This document shows, piece by piece, positions 57,704 to 64,000 of a DNA stretch of 64,000 bases. A program made the translations under genes and the position numbers. Positions within the stretch are counted from its first letter, which is position 1, and the number at the start of each line of letters is the position of its first letter. The notes below the pieces were generated by a model. That model was not told the DNA's origin, made no database searches, and worked only from the letters and a program-made list of their open reading frames with translations. This stretch comes from Microbacterium terregens (GTDB taxonomy: Bacteria; Actinomycetota; Actinomycetes; Actinomycetales; Microbacteriaceae), in NCBI RefSeq assembly GCF_039534975.1, contig NZ_BAAAWH010000001.1, positions 3,286,001 to 3,350,000 on the forward strand, in the 5' to 3' direction.

Positions 57704-59380
57704 TCAGCCCCGGCAGAATCCGAACGTCTTCGGCGTGCCGGCCTTGATGACGGAGTTGTACGACGCGCCGCTCAGACGCCAGGTGAAGGTTCCGCTTCCG
57801 GCGGTGAAGTCGATCGAGGTCGAATCCCAGAAGTTGCCCGGCCGGGAAGTGAGCAGGAAGTTCGGTCCAGTGATGTTCGGCGTCGCCTGGGTGAGCACCG
57901 CTCGCCACTTGATCCAGTCGGTGGATGTCGTGGACACGGTGACGTCGGCGCAGTACTGACCTCCCGGCACCGTAGGCGTGTTGCGCGGAACCACCGAGAC
58001 CATCGCGTCGACGAGCGGTGCCGACGGGTTCACGGGAGCGCAGTATCCGAAGGTCGCGGGCGTACCCGACTTGATCATCGCGTTGTGCCCCACACCCGCG
58101 ATCACCCATGTGCCGGTGACCGGGTCGAACGACTGGCTGACGACATTCTGGAAACCGGGCACGGCGTTGAGCCAGTACAGCGGGTTGGTGAGGTTCGGGG
58201 TGCTGTGGTCCACCGTGCCGCGCCACTTCACCCAGCCGGTGGACGTCGTGGAGACGGTCACATTCACGCAGTACTGCTGACCACCGCTGAAGTCGATCAA
58301 CACGTTCAGCGCCGTGTCCACGTATGGCGCGGCAGCGCCCGTCGGTGCGCAGTAGCTGAAAGTCGTCGGGGCGCCGGCCTTGATCTGTGCGTTCCGCGAG
58401 ACGCCCTTAGTCACCCACGCGCCCGCGCCTGCGTCGAAGGAAACCGTGGTCGCCGAGTTGTGCAGGTTGGTCGGCGCCGCCGCCAGCCAGTAGGCGGTGT
58501 CGGTGATTCCGGGTGTGCTGTGATCCAGCGTCGCGTTCCAGGTGATATCAGTGGGCGAGGTGGTGGACACGGTCACGGTCGCGCAGTACTGCTGGCGGTC
58601 GGATGACGTCACGTTCACGACGGCGGTGACCAGCGGTGCCGGAGGCGGAATGGTCCCCGAGACGGTCGTGGCGAACAGGTTGTCGGAGGACACGCTGCCG
58701 GCCGCCGCGCTCGCGGGAACGACCAGGACCGCGACGGCGAGCGCACTGGTCAGCAGGGTGACACCGGCGCCTGCCGTGCGCGGTTCCCGTCGCGTTCGCG
58801 TCGACCGCCTGCGCGGGCCGGACAGCCCGTCACGCCGCGGGCTGTCGGGCCCCTTCGGCGGCTGTCCCCCGCGCTCGCGCTGCCAGATGAATACGGCGGC
58901 GCCGAGCATGACTCCGCACAGCGCGGCCAGGAACAGCGGCGAGGCGACCATGCGCAGGGCGTAGGCGCCGCCGGGGATCCGCAGGATGACCTCGCCGCGG
59001 ACATCGCTGTCCAGCGGGCGCCACGGGTCCACCGCTGCGTTGTTGTCGCCCTGCATGAGGTGCGTGCCGTCGGGCGCCACGCTCACCACCCGGTGCACGA
59101 CGTTCATTCCTGCCCCGGGGCCGCCCTCCGGGATGCGGTAGACGACCGGAGTTCCGGCCGGGTAAGCGCCGCTGCGCCACGTGACCAGCAGGTCTTGGGG
59201 GTCATAGGTCGGCAGCATCGACTCCCCCGAGACCACCGTGATCCCGACAGGAGCGGGACCCCAGGGCCCCGGCACGCTCACGGCGAGAATGGAAACGATG
59301 ACCAGCCACCCGGCAAGGCTGCGGAGACGGCGGAGCAATTGCCCCCGCCGCCCCCCGCCGGTCATCCCGTCCATGGACAC
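57704..59380 (-). CDS. Signal peptidase I (ER/SipW type) fused to a secreted three-repeat passenger
   Basis: A 558-aa protein. Residues 20-40 are a membrane anchor. The peptidase core has the catalytic Ser54 in SGESMLPTYDPQDLLVTW and His96 in MNVVHRVVS, plus GDNNAAVDPW and VRGEVILRIPG: a Ser-His enzyme, not Ser-Lys. Residues 145-165 form a second helix, then an Arg/Pro-rich linker. Residues 206-225 look like a second signal sequence with PASAAAGSVSSDNL. Three repeats of about 95 aa follow (about 250-345, 352-447, 458-556), each with one Cys near each end, a VTVSTTS strand and a TP(T/A/K)TF motif. The start is GTG 59380 or ATG 59374; the secreted protein gene is 16 bp upstream. Confidence 0.85.
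   Translation of the reverse strand: MSMDGMTGGGRRGQLLRRLRSLAGWLVIVSILAVSVPGPWGPAPVGITVVSGESMLPTYDPQDLLVTWRSGAYPAGTPVVYRIPEGGPGAGMNVVHRVVSVAPDGTHLMQGDNNAAVDPWRPLDSDVRGEVILRIPGGAYALRMVASPLFLAALCGVMLGAAVFIWQRERGGQPPKGPDSPRRDGLSGPRRRSTRTRREPRTAGAGVTLLTSALAVAVLVVPASAAAGSVSSDNLFATTVSGTIPPPAPLVTAVVNVTSSDRQQYCATVTVSTTSPTDITWNATLDHSTPGITDTAYWLAAAPTNLHNSATTVSFDAGAGAWVTKGVSRNAQIKAGAPTTFSYCAPTGAAAPYVDTALNVLIDFSGGQQYCVNVTVSTTSTGWVKWRGTVDHSTPNLTNPLYWLNAVPGFQNVVSQSFDPVTGTWVIAGVGHNAMIKSGTPATFGYCAPVNPSAPLVDAMVSVVPRNTPTVPGGQYCADVTVSTTSTDWIKWRAVLTQATPNITGPNFLLTSRPGNFWDSTSIDFTAGSGTFTWRLSGASYNSVIKAGTPKTFGFCRG
57713..58633 (-). repeat. Three tandem protein repeats inside the signal peptidase fusion
   Basis: Repeat 1 spans about 58346-58633, repeat 2 about 58040-58327 and repeat 3 about 57713-58009. 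Each encodes YC-x-VTVSTTS near its start, a W-x-A/G-T/V-L pattern, an (S/A)TP-x-(I/L)T segment, and (A/S)-x-IK(A/S)G(A/T)P-x-TF(S/G)-(Y/F)C at its end. The paired cysteines suggest a disulfide in each extracellular beta domain. Confidence 0.7.
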
Positions 59381-59396
59381 CGCGTACCGACTGGTG

Positions 59397-59804
59397 CTAA
59401 GGAGTCGTTACGCCGCTGATCACGACGGCGGCCCCGGTCACGGCCTGTGCGAGCGGAGTCGGCGCAACCACCGTGAAGGTGTTGGCTCCGGTCACGGCGG
59501 CGCCCGACGCCGTTCCGAGCTCCGCACCGGCGGCACCGTAGAGGCTGATCTTCACGGCCTGCCCATTGCACGCGGCGTCCACGCCGGACAGCGTCACACT
59601 GGACACCTTGTACTGCGACGCGGTCGCGTCGTAAACCGTCGTGTAGCTGACGTTGACGCCGCCGACGGTGTCGCAGGACGCGACGACCGTGGTGCCTGCG
59701 CCGAGGTTGTCTGATGTGACGGTGCCGAGGCTTGCGGCCGAGGCGACCACGGCCGCGAAAGCCAGGACGCCGGCGCCGATGGCGAGAGCGAGTTGTTTGG
59801 ACAT
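59397..59804 (-). CDS. Small secreted protein, likely partner/substrate of the signal peptidase fusion
   Basis: A 135-aa protein with a signal sequence (MSKQLALAIGAGVLAFAAVVASA, cleavage near ASAAS) and a beta-rich mature part with two cysteines (SCDTVGG, DAACNG). After the cleavage region it reads GTVTSDNLGAG, nearly the same as GSVSSDNLFA in the internal signal of the downstream fusion. GGAG precedes the ATG. SipW-type peptidases usually process linked TasA/camelysin-like surface proteins, so this is the probable substrate. It has no recognisable enzyme motif. Confidence 0.78.
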   Translation of the reverse strand: MSKQLALAIGAGVLAFAAVVASAASLGTVTSDNLGAGTTVVASCDTVGGVNVSYTTVYDATASQYKVSSVTLSGVDAACNGQAVKISLYGAAGAELGTASGAAVTGANTFTVVAPTPLAQAVTGAAVVISGVTTP

Positions 59805-60148
59805 GTGGTCTCCATTTGTTCGGCCCGGCCAGAAAGGCACGCCGAATATGTCGGAGCCGCGCCGCTCCCTCAGCGGAAAGCCGCCCCGATCGGCGATGTC
59901 CTCCGAATCCGTTACCGGGTCTCGCGGAGCCTCAATTCGAGGACACGTCTAAACCGTAGCGCGAGCGAAGAGTGGCAATTGTGAGCAATTCCCTAATGTT
60001 TACGCTGCTTTGTAAAGGGACCGAACGCGTTCCGGTTGTCGCACAATCGGTATTCGTTCGTCGAAATGTCCCGCCGTTCTGAACACGCGCGGACATTCTT
60101 CTGACGACAGAGAAGGAACCATGCAACACTCTCCCGCCACCGCTCCGG
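59805..60148. other. 344-bp AT-richer intergenic region
   Basis: Upstream of the secreted-protein/peptidase operon. It contains AATTGTGAGCAATT (59977-59990), an inverted repeat with arms AATTG/CAATT, and GCACAATCGG (60041-60050), also seen at 39751-39760. On the plus strand an AGAAGGAACC site precedes an ATG at 60121. Base composition is clearly lower in GC than the flanking genes between about 59940 and 60110. Confidence 0.5.
59977..59990. promoter_or_regulatory. Inverted repeat AATTGTGAGCAATT
   Basis: Arms AATTG and CAATT around TGAG, also readable as a direct repeat of GCAATT. It lies 173-186 bp upstream of the secreted-protein gene in the AT-rich gap and could be a regulator site. Confidence 0.35.
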
Positions 60149-60201
60149 TCAGCGCAGCCCTTCCTCCGGCAACCGCGTCGAAACCGGCATCCGTGGGATG
60201 A
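60121..60201 (+). CDS. Possible 26-aa small ORF or remnant of a gene start
   Basis: ATG 60121 is preceded by AGAAGGAACC, a good ribosome-binding site, and opens a 26-codon frame (MQHSPATAPVSAALPPATAS..., stop 60199-60201). It runs antisense into the 3' end of the CocE-like gene. It may be a real small protein or the 5' end of a gene cut off when the hydrolase segment arrived. No homology is recognisable. Confidence 0.3.
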   Translation: MQHSPATAPVSAALPPATASKPASVG

Positions 60202-61837
60202 CGAGGCGCGAGGGCGTCGCCGGACCATAATGGATGATCTGCGGTCCTTCGTTGACATAGTGCGTGTGAGCCTTCTGCAGGAGGCCCTCGGGGTAGCGGA
60301 ACACGTCGACGCCCTGAATGACCAGAACCAGCGACTCCCCCGCGGCGAAATGCGTTCCCGACGGCAGGATCTCGACCTCGACCTCGGTGGGGCGCCCCTT
60401 CTCCAGCGGAAGCGCCCGCTCGTGTTTCAGAACCGGAAGGTAGGGCAGCGACTTCTGCTCATCCTTTTCCCGGTGCGAGACCCTCAACCATCCGAGTGCG
60501 GCCGCGCCGTTGTCGAAGAGCGCGTAATAGGGGAACCCCACCACCGTTCCGTCTGCGCGCTTCTTGAAGACCGCGAGGAACAGGTCCATGTCTTCCGCTT
60601 CGGGTGCCTCGACGTGAAGGAGCGCACGGGCGTGGCCGACGACATCCGTGTCCGCGGTGAAGATGTGCTCGAACACGGCGCGCTGCGCCGTCAGACCGGC
60701 CGCGTTGCCGTCGTACTCGACGGTCCCCGACTCCAATGGCACCTCTTCGCTGAGCGCGCCGGTAGGACCGAGGTACAGCGGGAGGTACTCCACGTCGGGC
60801 AAAGGCCAGTCAGTCGACTCGCGCACGGCGCCGTCGTAATGATCGTTGCGCACTTCCACCCGCACCGGCGGCCACTCGTCGACCTCGTTCGGCACGTCCT
60901 TGAGGAATCGATCGAAGAACGCCTTCTGCCTCTCCAGGTTCTCGGGAAGATAGTACTCCGCCCATTTCTTGCGCCCGTGGACGAACAGCCACTTCTGCGC
61001 GGACGAGATCCGCCGGAACCCTTCCAGCGTCCCCCGTGTGTGCAGGCCGTGGTCGGTCCAGCTTGCGGTGACGAACGCCGGGACCGTGATCTTCTCCAGC
61101 TGTGCGGCCTTCGACGCCCAGTACTCGTCGAACCACGGGTGCTCTGCGTCCTCGGCCTCCAGGTCCTCGAGGAGCGAGCCAGGTTGCGCCACGCCCCATC
61201 GGTCCCAGATGTAGGGCCAGAAGGAGGTCTCCGGAATGCCGCCGTGGCGCGCCACCTCGCGATAGGTGTCCGTCCATCCCTCCCACGGGTTGATGCACGC
61301 AAGATGCGGTGGATTGAGCTCGGCGACCCGCCATTGCGACACAGTGAGATACGAGACGCCGGACAGGCCGACCTTTCCGGAGCACCACGGCTGCGTCCCG
61401 ATCCACTCGATCAGGTCGTAGTAGTCCTCTGCCTCCTCGGGCGCCATGAAGTGTGCCGGACCGGTCGAGTTCCACATCCCCGTCATGTCGGCGGCGATCA
61501 CCGCGTATCCTTGCGGCACCCAGTACGCCGGGTCCGGGGCTTCGAAAGAGACGAGGTCGCTGAGTTGGTCATCCCGCACCCCGCTGCGCGGGAACCTCTT
61601 GCCGATGGGAGCGGGGTTGGACTTGCCGTACGGCGTCCACGACGCGATCGCGGGCGCGATGGCGCCGTCGGCAGGCAAGAAGAGGTCCGCCCACACGATC
61701 TTTCCTGAACGCGTCGGCACAGCCACGTCGCGGTGAACGATGATGCCCGGGTGATGCTCGATTCGCGGCTGCACCGGCCGGCCGCCGCGTTCTTCAACGG
61801 TGTTCCGGCGGTCGCGGTAGCGGTATTCAAACGACAT
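60149..61837 (-). CDS. CocE/NonD-family serine hydrolase (X-Pro dipeptidyl-peptidase S15-like)
   Basis: A 562-aa hydrolase with the S15 alpha/beta fold: WADLFLPADG, AIASWTPYGKSNP, YAVIAADMTGMWNSTG, nucleophile GLSGVSYLTVSQW, WTDHGLHTRGTLEGFRR (acid region), FVHGRKKW with the probable catalytic His, and a C-terminal jelly-roll domain (HARALLHVEAPEAEDMDLFLAVFK). Cocaine esterase and related acyl/ester hydrolases belong here. I chose ATG 61837, with AAGGAAGG upstream. No signal peptide. It may serve the aromatic island as an esterase, but the gap of two genes makes this uncertain. Confidence 0.87.
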   Translation of the reverse strand: MSFEYRYRDRRNTVEERGGRPVQPRIEHHPGIIVHRDVAVPTRSGKIVWADLFLPADGAIAPAIASWTPYGKSNPAPIGKRFPRSGVRDDQLSDLVSFEAPDPAYWVPQGYAVIAADMTGMWNSTGPAHFMAPEEAEDYYDLIEWIGTQPWCSGKVGLSGVSYLTVSQWRVAELNPPHLACINPWEGWTDTYREVARHGGIPETSFWPYIWDRWGVAQPGSLLEDLEAEDAEHPWFDEYWASKAAQLEKITVPAFVTASWTDHGLHTRGTLEGFRRISSAQKWLFVHGRKKWAEYYLPENLERQKAFFDRFLKDVPNEVDEWPPVRVEVRNDHYDGAVRESTDWPLPDVEYLPLYLGPTGALSEEVPLESGTVEYDGNAAGLTAQRAVFEHIFTADTDVVGHARALLHVEAPEAEDMDLFLAVFKKRADGTVVGFPYYALFDNGAAALGWLRVSHREKDEQKSLPYLPVLKHERALPLEKGRPTEVEVEILPSGTHFAAGESLVLVIQGVDVFRYPEGLLQKAHTHYVNEGPQIIHYGPATPSRLVIPRMPVSTRLPEEGLR

Positions 61838-62173
61838 CGGCGTTCTGCCTTCCTTTTCGCGCAGTGCCCGGCGCGCTGTCCCGGCTTCGCGGACAACGAA
61901 CTGCGTACGGTGTGCCGCGGGGTGCGCGGCGACCCGCTCGGTCGGCGAGCGGCGTCTGGTGTGAGCGTAGCTGCGACGTTGTCGCCGAGGCGGCGTGCTG
62001 TGCGGGTTCCGGGGCTGCCGCGGCAAGGTCTGGGTGAAGTGCACAGGCGGCGCATCCTGCTTGTCTTCGGAGCACGATGACACGCGGCCGGTGATCCCGA
62101 TCGATGCGGCTGCGGGCAGCGCTCAGGCTGGAGTTGTCGATGGTCCGGTGCGCCGCTCGTTGGATCGAGAACC
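61838..62173. other. 336-bp region without a recognisable gene
   Basis: Between the hydrolase start and the RpiB-like stop. I see an imperfect CGCTCG/CGAGCG dyad near 61928-61944 that may be a terminator or operator, and the hydrolase promoter must lie here. No SD-preceded frame with family similarity was found. Confidence 0.4.
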
Positions 62174-62665
62174 CTACGTTGCGTCGGGCGATACCTCATA
62201 GTCGCGGATCGCTGCGACCTTCTGGGCTGAGGGACTCGACGAATCGAACCGATATCCCAGCCACTCCCGAACGAGCCGCCGCGCGAGCTCCGCGCCGATG
62301 ACGCGCTGACCCAGGCAAAGCACTTGTGCGTCGTTCGAAAGTACGCTGCGCTCCACTGAATAGGAGTCATGCGCGGTCACGGCCCGGATTCCCGGCACCT
62401 TGTTCGCCGATATGGCAACGCCCAGTCCCGTGCCGCAGATCAGCAGCGCACGGTCGGCCTCCCCGGCAGCGACCCGGCGCGCGGCCTGCACGGCGACGTG
62501 CGGGTAGTCGGTCGACTCACCGGCGGCCACTCCCACGTCGACGACCGACGCCACGCGCGGGTCCGCCTCGAGGTCCGCCCGGAGCAGCTGCTTGTACGCG
62601 AGTCCGGCCTCGTCGCTCCCGACGACGATGCGCAGCGGTTCGGCATCCGGGGTCATGTCCGTCAC
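62174..62665 (-). CDS. RpiB/LacAB-family sugar-phosphate isomerase
   Basis: A 163-aa RpiB-type isomerase: [39 protein letters not shown], catalytic Cys in [39 protein letters not shown], and [21 protein letters not shown]. It starts at GTG 62665 with AAGGAGGG upstream, and the GTGA overlaps the stop of the DhaK-DhaL gene. Members isomerise ribose-5-phosphate, but those coupled to DhaKL-type kinases act on tetrulose 4-phosphates (erythritol/threitol pathways), which is my preferred reading. Confidence 0.9.
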   Translation of the reverse strand: MTDMTPDAEPLRIVVGSDEAGLAYKQLLRADLEADPRVASVVDVGVAAGESTDYPHVAVQAARRVAAGEADRALLICGTGLGVAISANKVPGIRAVTAHDSYSVERSVLSNDAQVLCLGQRVIGAELARRLVREWLGYRFDSSSPSAQKVAAIRDYEVSPDAT

Positions 62666-64000
62666 GTTGGTCCCTCCTTCGCGAGCACCCCTCGGAGCGC
62701 CGCCGCGATCAAGGCGAACGATGTGGCCCCGGCATCCGGCGTTCCGATGCTCCGTTCGGCGAGTGGTCGTGCTCGACCTTTTCTGGGCCGCATGGCCGCT
62801 GTCGCCTGAGCTGCGGCGGCAGCGGCGTCGGCGGCATCCGCCCACGCCAGCTCAAGGCGCACGCCGCTCTCGACCCGCTCGCGGAGCGTCGCCGCGAACG
62901 GAGTCAGCGCGTCGACCATGGTCTTGTCGTTCGGCTGCGCTCCGCCCAGTTCGATCACCGCGGCGAGGAACGCGTCGACGGCAGCCGGCGCGATCGTCGC
63001 GTCGTACGTCTCGCGATCGTCTCCGATCACCGCTGCCGCGGCCTCGATACCGGCGCCCCACAGCACACCGGAGGTGCCGCCGGCCTGCGCTGCCCACTCC
63101 CGCCCGGCGCGGCGAAGGTTCCATGCCACACCGCCGCCGTCCGCGGCGCTCAAGGCGGCGGCGGCCGCGTCGGCGCCCTTGACCATGCCGCGACCGTGGT
63201 CGCCGTCACCCGCGACGGCATCGATGCGGCCGAGCTCGGCTTCGTTGTCGTGCAGAACGCGGCTGACCAACCCCGCGGCCGAGCGAAACGCGGGGACGAG
63301 CGCACGAGCAGCTGCTGTCGATTCGGGAACGCGTCCGAGCTCGTCCGCGACCGCCCCGAGGTCAGCCGGGCGCAACCTCGCGGTGGCCGCGCCTACTTTG
63401 CGGTACGCCGGCGTGTAGGCATCCGCCTGCCACGCTGCCTCCAGCTCGTCGTCGAGCCACATGACGGTGAGCGAGCATCCGCCCATGTCCAGACTCGTGA
63501 CCAGTTCGCCGACCTCGGCCCCGACGGGAGCGAGGTCGTGCCGGCGAAGCAGCTCCGCGACGTCCCGCCACAGGATGAAGAGCTCTTCGTGCTTGGTCGA
63601 GCCGAGTCCGTTGACGATCACCGCAACGCGGGCTGACGCCGCGGACGGGCGCTCGGAGAGGACACCGTCGACGAGCACGGCCGCCAGTTCCCGCGATGTC
63701 AGTCGAGGCGTGTCGCTCACCCCGGGCTCACCATGGATGCCGAGACCAATGCTCATCTCGCCATCCGGGACGACGAACAACGGGGCCGCCGCGCCGGGCA
63801 GCGTGCATCCCGTGAACGCGACCCCGAACGAACGGGTCCGGTCGTTCGCGAGGCGACCCAGTCGCTCGACGTCATCGAGCGAGCTCCCCTTTTCGGCGGC
63901 CGCACCCATCACTTTGAAGACCGTGAAGTCGCCCGCGATCCCGCGGCGGCCGGCGACCGTCGGCGACGAAGCGATGTCATCGGTGACGGTGACGATCCGG
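62662..64000 (-). CDS. DhaK-DhaL fusion kinase (dihydroxyacetone/erythrulose kinase), 5' end outside window
   Basis: The frame is open to the right edge, so the N-terminus is missing. Visible DhaK features are [19 protein letters not shown], the substrate-binding His in [12 protein letters not shown] and [19 protein letters not shown] linker follows, then a DhaL domain with the Mg-ATP aspartates in [31 protein letters not shown] and a terminal [15 protein letters not shown]. This ATP-dependent fused form phosphorylates dihydroxyacetone or, in polyol operons, L- or D-erythrulose. The coupled RpiB-like isomerase favours a tetrulose. Confidence 0.92.
   Translation of the reverse strand, partial: RIVTVTDDIASSPTVAGRRGIAGDFTVFKVMGAAAEKGSSLDDVERLGRLANDRTRSFGVAFTGCTLPGAAAPLFVVPDGEMSIGLGIHGEPGVSDTPRLTSRELAAVLVDGVLSERPSAASARVAVIVNGLGSTKHEELFILWRDVAELLRRHDLAPVGAEVGELVTSLDMGGCSLTVMWLDDELEAAWQADAYTPAYRKVGAATARLRPADLGAVADELGRVPESTAAARALVPAFRSAAGLVSRVLHDNEAELGRIDAVAGDGDHGRGMVKGADAAAAALSAADGGGVAWNLRRAGREWAAQAGGTSGVLWGAGIEAAAAVIGDDRETYDATIAPAAVDAFLAAVIELGGAQPNDKTMVDALTPFAATLRERVESGVRLELAWADAADAAAAAAQATAAMRPRKGRARPLAERSIGTPDAGATSFALIAAALRGVLAKEGPT

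Noticed and set aside
59932..60258. A 108-codon open frame on the minus strand
   Set aside because: It crosses the AT-rich intergenic gap into the 3' end of the hydrolase gene, is Arg/Ser-rich without motifs and has no ribosome-binding site.

Overview
The window is a high-GC chromosomal segment from an actinobacterium, most likely Microbacteriaceae (Microbacterium-like). The evidence is strong G/C third-position bias, many ATGA/GTGA overlaps between genes, leaderless starts preceded by TANNNT boxes, and gene families such as a glycine-tailed DUF2207 membrane protein and the PpsA/DUF299 pair. I see no rRNA, tRNA, CRISPR array, insertion sequence or phage gene. All family calls are made by reading translated sequence, without database searches.

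Positions 1-32.1 kb are mostly housekeeping and ordinary accessory genes. In order: the 5' part of a circularly permuted ATP-grasp protein; a cystathionine gamma-synthase-like PLP enzyme divergent from an Lrp/AsnC regulator; an acyl-CoA synthetase; pgi; an HNH nuclease; a cupin; a secreted SLT-like protein; a MarR-controlled flavin oxidoreductase/NADP-reductase pair with twin operators; a DUF2207 protein; a MarR regulator; a two-gene ABC-2 exporter; a DUF2804 protein; an M23 lipoprotein; L-serine dehydratase; a small heat-shock protein with both CIRCE and HAIR-like operators; a VOC protein; an MFS exporter whose ribosome-binding site lies in a hairpin; PEP synthase with its DUF299 regulator; coaBC; a TANGO2/NRDE protein that appears to start at an AUC codon; and a four-gene polyamine/iron-type ABC importer operon.

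Positions 32.1-57.4 kb form a catabolic island that I read as a pathway for lignin-derived or stilbenoid aromatics. It encodes an NTF2/SnoaL-fold protein in an operon with an aldehyde dehydrogenase, two carotenoid-cleavage-type (lignostilbene dioxygenase-like) iron enzymes, an esterase, two coupled vanillyl-alcohol-oxidase/eugenol-oxidase-like flavoproteins, a two-component HpaB/HpaC-type phenol hydroxylase, a benzyl-alcohol-dehydrogenase-type MDR enzyme, a second aldehyde dehydrogenase coupled to a LigW-like (5-carboxyvanillate decarboxylase) amidohydrolase, a luciferase-like oxidoreductase, an ABC importer and three PucR-type regulators. The inferred logic is: ABC import; cofactorless lyase (diarylpropane to stilbene) or direct stilbene supply; double-bond cleavage to aryl aldehydes by the two CCDs; oxidation to aryl acids by the ALDHs; decarboxylation of ring-carboxylated units by the LigW homologue; and side-chain oxidation of 4-alkylphenols by the VAO pair. 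The parts are supported family by family; the pathway is inference.

Positions 57.7-64 kb hold a small secreted protein followed by an unusual fusion of an ER/SipW-type signal peptidase to its own signal-like segment and three Cys-paired repeats, a CocE/NonD-type hydrolase, and the start of a sugar operon (DhaK-DhaL kinase coupled to an RpiB-type isomerase, probably for tetruloses) that runs off the right edge.
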